In this document: positions 42,791 through 51,357 of the stretch, piece after piece
How the letters are laid out: each line of letters opens with the position of its first letter
How positions within the stretch are numbered: position 1 is the first letter of the stretch
From: Streptomyces sp. NBC_00536
Lineage (GTDB): Bacteria > Actinomycetota > Actinomycetes > Streptomycetales > Streptomycetaceae
Length of the DNA stretch: 64,000 nucleotides
Direction: 5' to 3'
Assembly: GCF_036346295.1 (NCBI RefSeq)
Contig: NZ_CP107819.1
Coordinates: forward strand, 7,006,001-7,070,000
Notes under the pieces: generated by a model
The model's input: only the letters and a program-made list of their open reading frames with translations
What the model was told of the DNA's origin: nothing
The model's database searches: none
Translations under genes and position numbers: made by a program

Positions 42791-44157
42791 CGGGTGCCTC
42801 CCGCGCGGTGGTCCGCCGCGTACTCGCGGAGGAAGGCGGCCATCGCGACGACCGTGTTGCGCAGTTCGGAGAAGAGCACCCGCTCGTTGGGCGCGTGCAG
42901 ATTGCACATGCTGTCCTGCGCGCCGAAGAGCAGCACCTCGGCCCCGGGGGCCGCCTTGGCCAGGCCGTTCACCAGGGGGATCGAGCCGCCGGTGGCGACG
43001 TACGAGGCGTCCGTGCCCCAGGCCTCCTTCAGCGCGGTCAGCGCCGCCCGGTAGGCGGGGCCGCCGGTACGGGCCTCGAAGCCGGGGCCGGTGTCGCCGG
43101 GGGTGACGGTCAGCGGGATGCCGAAGGGGCGCTGGGCGCGCAGGTGCGCGACCAGCGCGGCCCGGGCTTCGAGCGGGTCCTGGTGCGGGTGGAAGCGCAG
43201 GTTCAGCTTGGCCCGGGCGTACGGGACCACGGCCGAGGCCGCGTGGTCCACGCTCGGGGCGTCCAGCCCGATGACGGTGACCGCGGGCCCGCTCCACAGC
43301 CGCTCGCCCAGCGAGCCGGTGCCGATCAGCGGCAGTTTGCCCTTGACCGAGGCCAGCTCGCGGAACTCCTCCTCGGTGTAGGTCGTGCCGTCCCACGGGT
43401 CCCGCCGCAGGCCCGGCACGGCCACGTCGCCCTTGTCGTCGTGCAGCGTGGCCAGGGCCCGGAGCAGGACCAGCAGCGCGTCGGGGGCGGCCCCGCCGAA
43501 CTCCCCGCTGTGCCGGGGCTCGGCCAGGGTGCGCACCTCCACGGTGACCTCGCACGCGCCGCGCAGCCCGGTGGTCAGGGTCGGCGTACCGGGCCGCAGG
43601 TTGCCGAGGTCGGCGATGACCATCGCGTCGCAGGCGAACCGGCCGGGATCGGTGGGCGGGTAGTCGTCGAAGGCGCTGCCGTACTCCTCCTGGCCCTCGA
43701 TCACCATCTTGATCCCGACGGGCGGACGGCCGCCGTACACCCGCAGCATGCCCAGATGCGCGATCACGTTCGACTTGTCGTCGGCGATGCCGCGCGCCCG
43801 CAGTCCGCCGGGGACCGGGGTCGGTTCGAAGGGCGGGGACAGCCACAGGCCGGGGGCGCCGGCGGGCTGGACGTCGTAGTGCCCGTAGAGCAGCACCGTG
43901 GGGGCGTCCGGATCCGGGGGCGGGATCTCGGCGTAGATCACCGGGGCCGTGTCCGGGAGGTCGATCCGCTCCACCGTCGTGACCCCCGCGTCCCGCAGCA
44001 GCGAGACGATCAGGTCGTGCGCCTCCTCGACGGGCTCCGGCGGGTAGCCGGGGAAGGCGATCGAGGGGATCGCCGCCAGCCGTTCCAGATCGGCCGTCAG
44101 GCCGTCCATCAGCGCGTCGACCCGTGCTCCGAGATGTTCCCGACTGCTGGCTTCCAC
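42787..44157 (-). CDS. M20-family dipeptidase
   Basis: This is a 456-residue metallopeptidase. Metal ligands and catalytic residues are visible: YGHYDVQPA (His, Asp), the acidic pair in EGQEEYGSAF, VIADLGN (Asp) and the C-terminal His in NLHAPNER. GLRARGIADDKSN is the usual second Asp motif. The dimerisation domain lies in the middle (RGACEVTVEVRTLAEPRHSG). GTG start; the gene is coupled to the downstream transporter by a 4-base overlap. It probably hydrolyses small peptides in the cytosol. Confidence 0.93.
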   Translation of the reverse strand: MEASSREHLGARVDALMDGLTADLERLAAIPSIAFPGYPPEPVEEAHDLIVSLLRDAGVTTVERIDLPDTAPVIYAEIPPPDPDAPTVLLYGHYDVQPAGAPGLWLSPPFEPTPVPGGLRARGIADDKSNVIAHLGMLRVYGGRPPVGIKMVIEGQEEYGSAFDDYPPTDPGRFACDAMVIADLGNLRPGTPTLTTGLRGACEVTVEVRTLAEPRHSGEFGGAAPDALLVLLRALATLHDDKGDVAVPGLRRDPWDGTTYTEEEFRELASVKGKLPLIGTGSLGERLWSGPAVTVIGLDAPSVDHAASAVVPYARAKLNLRFHPHQDPLEARAALVAHLRAQRPFGIPLTVTPGDTGPGFEARTGGPAYRAALTALKEAWGTDASYVATGGSIPLVNGLAKAAPGAEVLLFGAQDSMCNLHAPNERVLFSELRNTVVAMAAFLREYAADHRAGGTR

Positions 44158-44406
44158 CCGGCACCGTCCCTCTCGTCCCCGCTGAGCTGCGGCTTCGTTC
44201 CCTCGATGATGGGGCGGGGCCGGGGCGGGTGCCGTGGCGGACTGGCCCGAGTGGGTGAACACCGGCCCGGCCGTGGTGGCTGGAAATGGACCCTGCGCCA
44301 GCGATCTTGACCGATCCACGGCGTATCGAAGCCCCCTCGCAATCGTTTCTTCACCCGGGAGCACGCACAGGGGCACAGTGCTACACGGATCGAGGGAGGC
44401 AGTGCG

Positions 44407-44931
44407 GTGACCGCTTGGCAGTACTTCGCCGGGGCCGGGCTGGTGGCGGCGTGCTGTCCGCTGCACGGGCACGTGGACGTGCCGCCCGGGGGCGTCCGCG
44501 CGGACCTGTGCGTACCGGCCGGGCACGCGCCCGCGGACCGGCCGCCGCCCAGCCCCCGGCCGTCCGTACGGGCCGTCGTCCCCGGGATCCTGCCGGTGCC
44601 CGCGGGTCCGACCGTCCGGCACCCGGCGCAGCCCGCACCCGTCCCCGCGCCGGCCGTTCCCCCGATCCCGGCCGCCGAGCCCGCGCCGGAGCCCCCGGTG
44701 GCGCCGGCCCCCGCGCCGCCGCCCCGCCCCGTGCCCGCCCGGGCCGCGGTGCTCCCGACGGCGGGGTTCCACGTACGCCCGTACCGCTCGGTGGCCCTCC
44801 AACGGCGGGGCCCGGGCGGGATGTCCACCATGATGCTGCTGGTGGTCGTCACGACCCCGGCCGTCCTCGCGGCCGCCGTGCTGCGCCCGCGCGGGCGCAA
44901 CGGCCGCAGTGGCCGAAGCGGCACCGCCTGA
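44407..44931 (+). CDS. Pro/Ala-rich protein with one C-terminal transmembrane helix, unknown
   Basis: This is a 174-residue protein starting at GTG with GGAGGCAGTGCG upstream. The first ~45 residues have several cysteines (LVAACCPLHGHVDVPPGG, RADLC). Residues ~46-115 are a Pro/Ala-rich stalk, and ~140-160 a single membrane helix (TMMLLVVVTTPAVLAAAVL) before a basic tail. No family is recognised. The C-terminus overlaps a 15-bp tandem repeat. Confidence 0.55.
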   Translation: MTAWQYFAGAGLVAACCPLHGHVDVPPGGVRADLCVPAGHAPADRPPPSPRPSVRAVVPGILPVPAGPTVRHPAQPAPVPAPAVPPIPAAEPAPEPPVAPAPAPPPRPVPARAAVLPTAGFHVRPYRSVALQRRGPGGMSTMMLLVVVTTPAVLAAAVLRPRGRNGRSGRSGTA

Positions 44932-44965
44932 CCCGGCACCGCCTGACCCGGCACCGCCTGAGCCG
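44921..44965. repeat. Three 15-bp tandem units at the 3' end of the Pro-rich gene
   Basis: Units GCACCGCCTGACCCG (44921-44935, 44936-44950) and GCACCGCCTGAGCCG (44951-44965). They span the stop codon of the Pro-rich gene. Confidence 0.9.
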
Positions 44966-45052
44966 GGGCCGCCCGCCGGGCCGTCCGGTTCCGGGCCCGG
45001 CCCGCCCTCACCGACCGATCCACCGACCGATCCACACCACGGGAGATCCCGC

Positions 45053-45829
45053 ATGTCCGAATGGCTGGTCCTGGCCATCGCCATGGCGCTCGTCTGCGCG
45101 CTCGTCCTCGCCTGCACCGCGCTGCGGCACCGCCGCGTCGCGGACGACGAGGACACCAGCGAAACCCCCGATGTCATCGAGTACATGACGATGATGGTCG
45201 GGGTGGTGTACGCGATCGTGCTCGGCCTGGCGATCGCGGGCGTCTGGGAGGCGCGCGGCTCCGCCGAGGACAACGTGCGCCGCGAGGCGCAGTCGCTGTA
45301 CGAGGTCACCCAGCGCGCCGACGTCTACCCGGCGCCGGTGCGCGACCGGATCCGCGGCGAGGTGGACGCGTACGTCACTCACACCGTCAACGTCGACTGG
45401 CCGCTGCTGACCTCCGGCGCGACCGCCTCGCCGCAGGGCGCCGCCCTGCTGGGCACGCTGCGCAGCGACGTCACCCACCAGAGCCCGGCCAACGAACTCC
45501 AGGCGCAGGCCTACCAGCCGCTGCTGGACCAGATCGCGACCGCCGACGACGCCCGGCACTCGCGCACCCAGGATTCGGGCGCCACGCTGCCGGGGGTGAT
45601 CTGGTTCGGGCTGCTCGTCGGCGGTCTGGTCACCATCGGGCTGATCTTCACCCTGCAGATCCGCCGGTCCGGCCGGGAGCTGCTGCTCGCCGGGCTCTTC
45701 AGCGGGCTGATCGTGTTCCTGCTGTTCATGGTGTGGAGCTTCGACGCCCCGTACGGCCGGGAGGGAATCGATTCGGCGGCCCCGTTCCAGGACCTGTTCC
45801 CCTCGCTGGCGCTGGCCCTCGGCAAGTAG
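45053..45829 (+). CDS. DUF4239-type membrane protein
   Basis: This is a 258-residue protein with four hydrophobic helices at ~3-23 (LVLAIAMALVCALVLACT), ~45-64 (MTMMVGVVYAIVLGLAIAGV), ~180-203 (GVIWFGLLVGGLVTIGLIFT) and ~213-229 (AGLFSGLIVFLLFMVWSF). The RREAQSLYEV segment after the second helix and the central helical loop match the DUF4239 layout, which is distantly bestrophin-like. Possibly a channel. It follows the Pro-rich gene by ~120 bases. Confidence 0.75.
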   Translation: MSEWLVLAIAMALVCALVLACTALRHRRVADDEDTSETPDVIEYMTMMVGVVYAIVLGLAIAGVWEARGSAEDNVRREAQSLYEVTQRADVYPAPVRDRIRGEVDAYVTHTVNVDWPLLTSGATASPQGAALLGTLRSDVTHQSPANELQAQAYQPLLDQIATADDARHSRTQDSGATLPGVIWFGLLVGGLVTIGLIFTLQIRRSGRELLLAGLFSGLIVFLLFMVWSFDAPYGREGIDSAAPFQDLFPSLALALGK

Positions 45830-45850
45830 CGGCGCGGACCGGCGCGACCG

Positions 45851-47407
45851 TCAGGTTCCGGCGGGCTGTTCCTTCTCTGTCCGTTCTTTGTCGGACCGGT
45901 CCGTCCGCCGGGTGAACCCCAGCTCCCGTTCCGTCAGCGGCGGGCCGGTGAGCTGGGGCATCCGTGGCCCGAGCAGCGCGTGCAGCAGGACCCGGGGGCG
46001 CACCAGCGTGGTGATCGGCGCCGAGAGCGTCATCACCTCGGTGAGCGCCGTCGCCACCACGAAGTCGGCGGTGGCGGTCCGCACGAGGCGGCCGACGTAG
46101 CGCGAGAGCAGCTTGTCGGCCGCGCCCGGGCGCTTGCCGATGGCGTCCGGATAGAAGATGTCCTGTCCCGTCGCCAGGTCCCAGGCCACCGACACCGGCG
46201 CGGCCACCGCCCGCTGGGTCCGCCGGGCCAGCCCGGCCGCGCGCAGCCCGCCGCCCTCCAGCAGGGACCGGCGCAGCGCCCGCGCCCCCTGGGCGGCCAC
46301 CGACATGCCGTGCCCGTACACCGGGTTGTAGGAGGCCACGGCGTCACCGAGGACGACGTAGCCCTCGGGCCAGATCCGGCACTTCTCGTAGTAGCGCCGC
46401 CGGTTGGCGGTGTGGCCGAAGGTGGTGACCCCGGACAGCGGTGTGGCGTACCGGAGCAGCTCCGCGACGACCGGATGGCGCACCGAGCGGGCGAACGGCT
46501 CGAAGGCGGCGCTGTCCCCGGTCGGCTGGCCGCCCCGGGTGCCGGAGAGCGTGACCAGCCAGCGGCCGCCCTCGACCGGCATGATGACCGCGCCCTTGCC
46601 GGGGCGCGGATCGTGCGGCACCGCCTGGACGTTGACCACGGGGAAGCCGCGCTCGGCGCCGGGCGGCGCCTGGTAGAGCCGGCTCGCGTACACCAGGCCG
46701 GAGTCGACCAGCTCCTCGCGGACCGGCGGCACGCCGAGTTCGCGCAGCCACTGGGGGGTACGGGTGCCCCGCCCGCCCGCGTCCACGACCAGGGCGGCCG
46801 CCAGGTGCTCCTCGGCCCCGTCCCGGGTGGTGACGCGCAGACCGGTGACCCGGTCGCGGTCGCCGGTCAGGCCCAGCACCCGGGTGTCCTCGACGATCCG
46901 GACGGTGGCCAGCTCGGCCACCTCCTGGCGCACGGCCCAGTCGATGAGGTCCCGGGTGGCGGCGAGCAGGTGGTGGGTGGGCCGCCAGCGGCGGTACCAG
47001 CCGCCGGGGGAGAGGGCCACCATGCCGGAGGTGAGCGGGATCCGGTGCGCGCCCGCCGCGAGCAGCCGGTCGGAGAAGCCGGGCAGCAGGGCCTCGATCG
47101 CGTCGGCGCCGCCCGACCAGAGCATGTGGGCGTGCTGGGCCTGGGGGAGGAAGGCGCGGGATCCGGGGGTCCGGGGGAGGGTGTCGCGTTCGATGACGGT
47201 GACCCGGTCGGCGTACGGGGCGAGCGCGGCGGCGGCGAGCATTCCGGCCAGTCCGCCGCCGATCACGACGGCCTCGCGGCGCGTGGGCGGCGTACCGTTA
47301 CCGGCGGCCGCCGCGTCCGGGGCGGGGCCCGTGGCTCCGGACGCGGGGTGCGGCGCCGGTATCCGTCTCGGCCCGGAGGACTGTTCGCGGCTCGTGGTCT
47401 CGCTCAT
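45851..47407 (-). CDS. FAD-dependent monooxygenase/geranylgeranyl-reductase-like oxidoreductase
   Basis: This is a 518-residue flavoprotein with a ~45-residue disordered Pro/Ala/Gly leader, then the Rossmann motif VVIGGGLAGMLAAAALAPYA and VTVIERDTLP. LVVDAGGRGTRTPQWLREL and the second FAD motif VVLGDAVASYNPVYGHGMSV follow. The C-terminus is a hydrophobic helical region and a charged tail. It is the last gene of a run with an XRE regulator, an ImmA/IrrE protein and the MAB_1171c-like protein, coupled by a 4-base overlap to the last. Substrate unknown. Confidence 0.86.
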   Translation of the reverse strand: MSETTSREQSSGPRRIPAPHPASGATGPAPDAAAAGNGTPPTRREAVVIGGGLAGMLAAAALAPYADRVTVIERDTLPRTPGSRAFLPQAQHAHMLWSGGADAIEALLPGFSDRLLAAGAHRIPLTSGMVALSPGGWYRRWRPTHHLLAATRDLIDWAVRQEVAELATVRIVEDTRVLGLTGDRDRVTGLRVTTRDGAEEHLAAALVVDAGGRGTRTPQWLRELGVPPVREELVDSGLVYASRLYQAPPGAERGFPVVNVQAVPHDPRPGKGAVIMPVEGGRWLVTLSGTRGGQPTGDSAAFEPFARSVRHPVVAELLRYATPLSGVTTFGHTANRRRYYEKCRIWPEGYVVLGDAVASYNPVYGHGMSVAAQGARALRRSLLEGGGLRAAGLARRTQRAVAAPVSVAWDLATGQDIFYPDAIGKRPGAADKLLSRYVGRLVRTATADFVVATALTEVMTLSAPITTLVRPRVLLHALLGPRMPQLTGPPLTERELGFTRRTDRSDKERTEKEQPAGT

Positions 47408-48588
47408 GGGTGGCTGCTTTCCGTGCTGGCCGCGTGCCGGCGGGTGCGTGCTACTGCGGGGGAACGGAGGGCGCGCGAGATGCGTACGAGATCGCGGGGC
47501 CCCTCCACGCCGGCCGACGTGTAGGCGTCCGCCGAGCCTATGACCTTCTCCTCCGGGTCGGCCGCGCGGGCCCGGACGGCGGCCGCGACCATCACGGCCT
47601 CGGCCGTGGCATCGGCCTGGGCCGTCCCGGCGCCCGCCGCGAGCGCGGCGGCCCTGGTGCGGTCGCGCAGGCCGTGGTCGAAGTACGGGTCGAGGTGGAG
47701 GATCCCGTCGTGGATGTCCGCCACGCGCTGGGTGACCCGCAGATCGGCCGGGGACCACCACGAGATCCGGACCGCGCGCGAACCGTGCGGGACGACCGCG
47801 TGCAGCTCGCGCCAGAGCGGCCCGAGCCGGTGGTACGTCGCCCAGGTCTGGTAGAGCGCCGACAGCCGCTGCACCACCAGCGGCAGCACGAAGCCCGTCC
47901 CGATCAGGAGGGCGGAGAACGAGGCGACGGGCGGGGCCACGGTGGTGCTCAGCACGTCCAGGTCCTGCCCGGCCCAGCGGGCCCCGACGGCGGCGAACTT
48001 CGCCGCGTCGAAGACCAGGTTGAGCATGAACCCGCACACCATGAGGATCAGTCCCGAGCGCAGCGAACCGCGCACGTGCAGGGACCAGCGCCGGCACAGC
48101 ACGGTCATCACGACGGCGGCCACGGTGTGCGCCACGAGGTAGATCAGGATCATCTCGCGGATGTAGGGCGTGTTCGCGTAGTACGTGTCGAAGTCCCGCA
48201 GCCGCTCGACGGGGGCGCCGCCGATCGCGAACAGCGAGAACTGCGAGAGGATCACGGCGCTGTACGAGCCCACGCACCAGCGGGAGAGGGTGCGCGCGCG
48301 GGCGTCGGGGCCGCCGCGCCAGTTGATCAGCAGCAGCAGGCAGGACGCGCTGAACGCGGTGAGGATGCAGTAGACCAGCGGCGCCGAGAAGTTGCGGATC
48401 CCGGTGATCCGGTTGACGGCGGCGATGGTGGGCGGCGCGGCGAAGAAGAACACCGAGCTGGCGACGAGCAGCAGCACACTGACGGCCCGCACGAGGGGAT
48501 CGCGCCAATGCCGGGTCAGGCCCGGGAGCTTGCAGGTGAAGGCGATCACCAGCACGCCGGCCGGAATGTAGAAGTCCAGGCCCTTCAC
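47404..48588 (-). CDS. MAB_1171c-family multi-pass membrane protein
   Basis: This is a 394-residue protein. About seven hydrophobic helices occur from residue 8 to ~250 (AGVLVIAFTCKLPG, VSVLLLVASSVFFFAAPP, ILIYLVAHTVAAVVMTVLC, LILMVCGFMLNLVFDAAKF). A cytosolic C-terminal domain with ISWWSPADLRVTQRVADIHD and a short Ala/Arg-rich tail follows. The layout matches proteins annotated MAB_1171c family in actinobacteria. No transport activity is proven. It sits between ImmA/IrrE and the FAD enzyme and overlaps the latter. Confidence 0.78.
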   Translation of the reverse strand: MKGLDFYIPAGVLVIAFTCKLPGLTRHWRDPLVRAVSVLLLVASSVFFFAAPPTIAAVNRITGIRNFSAPLVYCILTAFSASCLLLLINWRGGPDARARTLSRWCVGSYSAVILSQFSLFAIGGAPVERLRDFDTYYANTPYIREMILIYLVAHTVAAVVMTVLCRRWSLHVRGSLRSGLILMVCGFMLNLVFDAAKFAAVGARWAGQDLDVLSTTVAPPVASFSALLIGTGFVLPLVVQRLSALYQTWATYHRLGPLWRELHAVVPHGSRAVRISWWSPADLRVTQRVADIHDGILHLDPYFDHGLRDRTRAAALAAGAGTAQADATAEAVMVAAAVRARAADPEEKVIGSADAYTSAGVEGPRDLVRISRALRSPAVARTRRHAASTESSHP

Positions 48589-48670
48589 TTCTTCAGCACG
48601 CTCTCAGTCCTTGGTTCGTCCCCCGGCTTGTGGTGGTCGGTACCTTTCGGCCTTGTGACAGGCCCCGTGG

Positions 48671-49219
48671 TCAGCCCCGTGGCCCTCGGTAGCCGAGGGA
48701 GGCCTCGATGCGTCCCGCCAGTTTGTCGCGCTGGCTCGGCCCCGGTGCCAGGGAAGCCGACAGCCACGGACGGCACTTGCTGCCGAGCAGCAGGCCGAAG
48801 GTCTCCGCCTCCGTTTCCTCCTGCACGTCGGCGCGGGTGCGCGCGGCGACCCGGCGCACCGTCTCGCTGAGGTCGGCCTCGTCGGACAGCAGCCGGGCGG
48901 CCACCGCGGCGCCGTCCACGTGATGGCTGCAGTGGCCCGCCTTCATGTGCCACAGCTCGTGGCCGAGGATCACCAACTGGTGGTCCGGGGCGGTGCGTTC
49001 CTCCACGACGACCAGGTCACGGTCGGCCATGTCGAGCCACAGTCCGCTGGCCGTCCCCGGGGGGAACGAGGCCATGCGGAACTCCACCGGGCGGCCGCGG
49101 TGTTTGCTCATGCCCTCGCACAGGGTGGTGTAGAGGTCCACGGGTTCCACGGGGGCGGCCTGGCGGATGGCCGCCACCAGCTCTCCGCACAGCCGCCGCT
49201 GCTCTCTGCCTATGCTCAC
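48671..49219 (-). CDS. ImmA/IrrE-family metallopeptidase-like protein
   Basis: This is a 182-residue protein. The zinc motif HELWH is at residues 87-91 in VILGHELWHMKAGH. The flanks fit the ImmA/IrrE domain (DLVVVEERTAPDHQLVILGH; TEAETFGLLLGS downstream supplies a likely third ligand Glu). In phage and conjugative elements such proteins cleave an XRE repressor; in others they act as toxins. It lies 65 bases downstream of the XRE gene on the same strand, so a repressor-protease relationship is plausible. The MAB_1171c-like gene follows after 82 bases. Confidence 0.85.
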   Translation of the reverse strand: MSIGREQRRLCGELVAAIRQAAPVEPVDLYTTLCEGMSKHRGRPVEFRMASFPPGTASGLWLDMADRDLVVVEERTAPDHQLVILGHELWHMKAGHCSHHVDGAAVAARLLSDEADLSETVRRVAARTRADVQEETEAETFGLLLGSKCRPWLSASLAPGPSQRDKLAGRIEASLGYRGPRG

Positions 49220-49263
49220 CGTTCTCCCCGTCGGCGCGGATCCGGATCAGGACTCAAGGGTCA

Positions 49264-49285
49264 GACCCAGGTTTTCGACTGGGTC
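49264..49285 (-). terminator. Weak hairpin after the XRE gene
   Basis: GACCCAG / CTGGGTC stem with an 8-base loop at the end of the XRE gene. There is no strong T tract, so read-through into ImmA/IrrE is likely. Confidence 0.35.
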
Positions 49286-49949
49286 ATGATTCTGTCGGTT
49301 TGACGCTTTCGAGGAGCATGTCCAGCCATTCGGTCACTTTGTCCCGGTGTTTGTCGCTGGGCAGTTGGGCGGCGCGCCAGGCGATGCCCCGTACGCCGTG
49401 GTTCTGGAGAAGTCTTGCCAGCGGATCGCCCGTTGAAGCCTGCGCGGCCGCGGTCTGCCGCTCGCGCCCCGCGAAATCCTGGAGCAGCTGCTGCTCGGTG
49501 CGCAGCAGGGCGTCGGTGAGGGCGTCGGCGTCGTGGGCGGCGAGGAAGCCCGCGTGCACCCCGAAGAAGCGCTGGATGGCGTCACAGTGCTCCATGGTGG
49601 GCCGCCGGTCGCCGTTGATCAGGGCTCCGGCCTGCTGGCGGGACATGCCTGCGCCGTCCGCGATCTCCTGCTGCGTGTAGCGGCGGCCGTTGGGCTTGAC
49701 GCGGGTGCGCCGGAGCAGGTCCAGGCGCTGCAGGAAACGGGTCTGCAGATCGGGCTCGCCCGTGGGGCGGCCCTCCAGCAGGTTCTTGACCACATCGGCC
49801 GGAACCCCGGAGGCCTCCGAGAGGCGGCGCAGATCGAAGACCTCGCCCTGGTCGTGTCCCAGCTTGCCCGCGAGTTCGGCGACGCGCGTTACGGTGGCTG
49901 CCAAGGGCACGTTGGCCACCGCGACGGGAGCCGGGAAGCCGTCTGTCAC
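49284..49949 (-). CDS. XRE-family HTH regulator (partner of ImmA/IrrE)
   Basis: This is a 221-residue protein. GTG 49949 has an excellent ribosome site (GATCTAGGAGAACCACTG). The HTH is RYTQQEIADGAGMSRQQAGA then LINGDRRPTMEHCDAIQRFF. N-terminal (LSEASGVPADVVKNLLEG) and C-terminal helical segments (LARLLQNHGVRGIAWRAAQL, VTEWLDMLL) flank it. It probably represses its own promoter and may be inactivated by the downstream protease. It is divergent from the XRE/MmyB gene, with repeats in between. Confidence 0.85.
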   Translation of the reverse strand: MTDGFPAPVAVANVPLAATVTRVAELAGKLGHDQGEVFDLRRLSEASGVPADVVKNLLEGRPTGEPDLQTRFLQRLDLLRRTRVKPNGRRYTQQEIADGAGMSRQQAGALINGDRRPTMEHCDAIQRFFGVHAGFLAAHDADALTDALLRTEQQLLQDFAGRERQTAAAQASTGDPLARLLQNHGVRGIAWRAAQLPSDKHRDKVTEWLDMLLESVKPTES

Positions 49950-50030
49950 CAGTGGTTCTCCTAGATCGCGCGAGGGTCGGTTCGGGCACATGGTCGGCTC
50001 CTGGAGGCTAACCCTTCTCCCCTTGAAGGG

Positions 50031-50097
50031 CTAGAACTTGCCACAGCTGTGGCGTGAATGAGCTGTCAAGAGGCTGGAATTGCCACAATAGTTGACA
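50031..50097. promoter_or_regulatory. Divergent regulatory region with TTGCCACA repeats and a palindrome
   Basis: Between the two XRE genes lie two similar sites, CTAGAACTTGCCACAG (50031-50046) and CTGGAATTGCCACA (50074-50087). A 12-bp palindrome CCACAGCTGTGG (50041-50052) and a TTGACA -35-like box for the rightward gene (50092-50097) are also present. These are likely binding sites for one or both XRE regulators. Confidence 0.5.
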
Positions 50098-50168
50098 CTC
50101 GAATGAAGTCGGTAGCAGGATCGCCACATCGAAATGAAGATCCAGACCGTGAGAAGGGGGAGCTCTCG

Positions 50169-51170
50169 GTGCCACATCTCGCAGCGGTGGGCCCGTCCGA
50201 TGGCCTCGCCCGAGCCGGTGAGGGGCGCCTGACGGGTGAAGAGCCCGTCCGTGGCGCGGTGCGGTCGGAGCGACGCAAGGAGATTTTGCGCCAGCGGCGC
50301 GAAGAGCTGAACCTCAGCCAGGAGGACATGGCCGCACGTCTGCGCATCAGCGTGCGTGCGTACGGGAACTGGGAACGCGGCCTGGTCAAAGAGTGGACGG
50401 ACCGCAAGCTGCTCGCCCTCGCCGAAGCCCTGGAGATGAGCGAGCGCCAGTGCTTCTGGCTCTTCCGCGTCATGGTGGACCGCGATCCGCCGCCCACCTG
50501 GCGCGCGGCCGAGGAGAACCGGCTGCCCGCCGACCCGGCCCAGCGGGACTACCTGCGCGACTACGCCGCGCTCATGGAGGCGGTGCCCTACCCAAGCTTC
50601 CTGGTCGACCACCGGTGGGACGTCGCGCTCACGAATTCGGCCTTCGACCAGCTGTTCCAGGCCGTTCGCCCGCACCCCACCGCCCTGCCGGACGACAACT
50701 TCCTGCGCTTCGTGCTGTTCCACCCGGACGCCGCGGCCGTGCTGGAGGACCACGAACCGGCCTGGTGCGTACCGCTGCTCGCGCAGTTCGCGACCGGCCT
50801 GGCCGCCGACCCCGACGACGAGGGACTGCGCAGCATCCGCCAGGAGGTGGCCCGTGACCCGTTCATGGAGGCCGCCTACCGCTACGGCGTTCCGCACTGG
50901 CTCAGCACCTACGGGGCCGAGGCGGCCGAGCGCGACGGAGCCGTGCGTTCCGTGCGCCACCCCGACCCGCGCTGGGGCGTGGCCCGCTGCCGGATGGTGG
51001 CCGAATCCGGCCGGATGCTGGACGCGATGGGGCTGACCCGGATCACCCTGGTCCTGTCCTCGCCGCAGGGCGTACCGGTCGGGCCCGCGCCCGTCGGAAC
51101 CGGGCGCACCCCGCAGGCCGCCGCACGGCTGCGCGCCGTGCCGTCGCCGGTGGACACACCGGCCGGGTGA
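50169..51170 (+). CDS. XRE-family regulator with MmyB-type domain
   Basis: This is a 333-residue protein. GTG 50169 is preceded by AAGGGGGAGCTCTCG; a longer frame from 50058 lacks a better site. The HTH is LRQRREELNLSQEDMAARLR, then ISVRAYGNWERGLVKEWT. The C-terminal ~200 residues are the MmyB-like ligand domain (SFLVDHRWDVALTNSAFDQL, FLRFVLFHPDAAAVLEDHEP). It is divergent from the XRE - ImmA/IrrE - MAB_1171c - FAD run and probably regulates it. Confidence 0.87.
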   Translation: MPHLAAVGPSDGLARAGEGRLTGEEPVRGAVRSERRKEILRQRREELNLSQEDMAARLRISVRAYGNWERGLVKEWTDRKLLALAEALEMSERQCFWLFRVMVDRDPPPTWRAAEENRLPADPAQRDYLRDYAALMEAVPYPSFLVDHRWDVALTNSAFDQLFQAVRPHPTALPDDNFLRFVLFHPDAAAVLEDHEPAWCVPLLAQFATGLAADPDDEGLRSIRQEVARDPFMEAAYRYGVPHWLSTYGAEAAERDGAVRSVRHPDPRWGVARCRMVAESGRMLDAMGLTRITLVLSSPQGVPVGPAPVGTGRTPQAAARLRAVPSPVDTPAG

Positions 51171-51357
51171 CACTGGTGTCACGGAACGTGGCACGGATGC
51201 TCGCGCCGGACCGGCACCACCCGCGTCGCGCATCGTGTCACCGATCGTGGCACCGGGGCGGGCACGGGAGCGGTTACCGGCACCGGTACGGCCCCGGGCA
51301 CGGACATGGGCCACGGAGCGCGGCGCACGGCGTCGCGCGGGCGAAGGGCGGTAGGGC

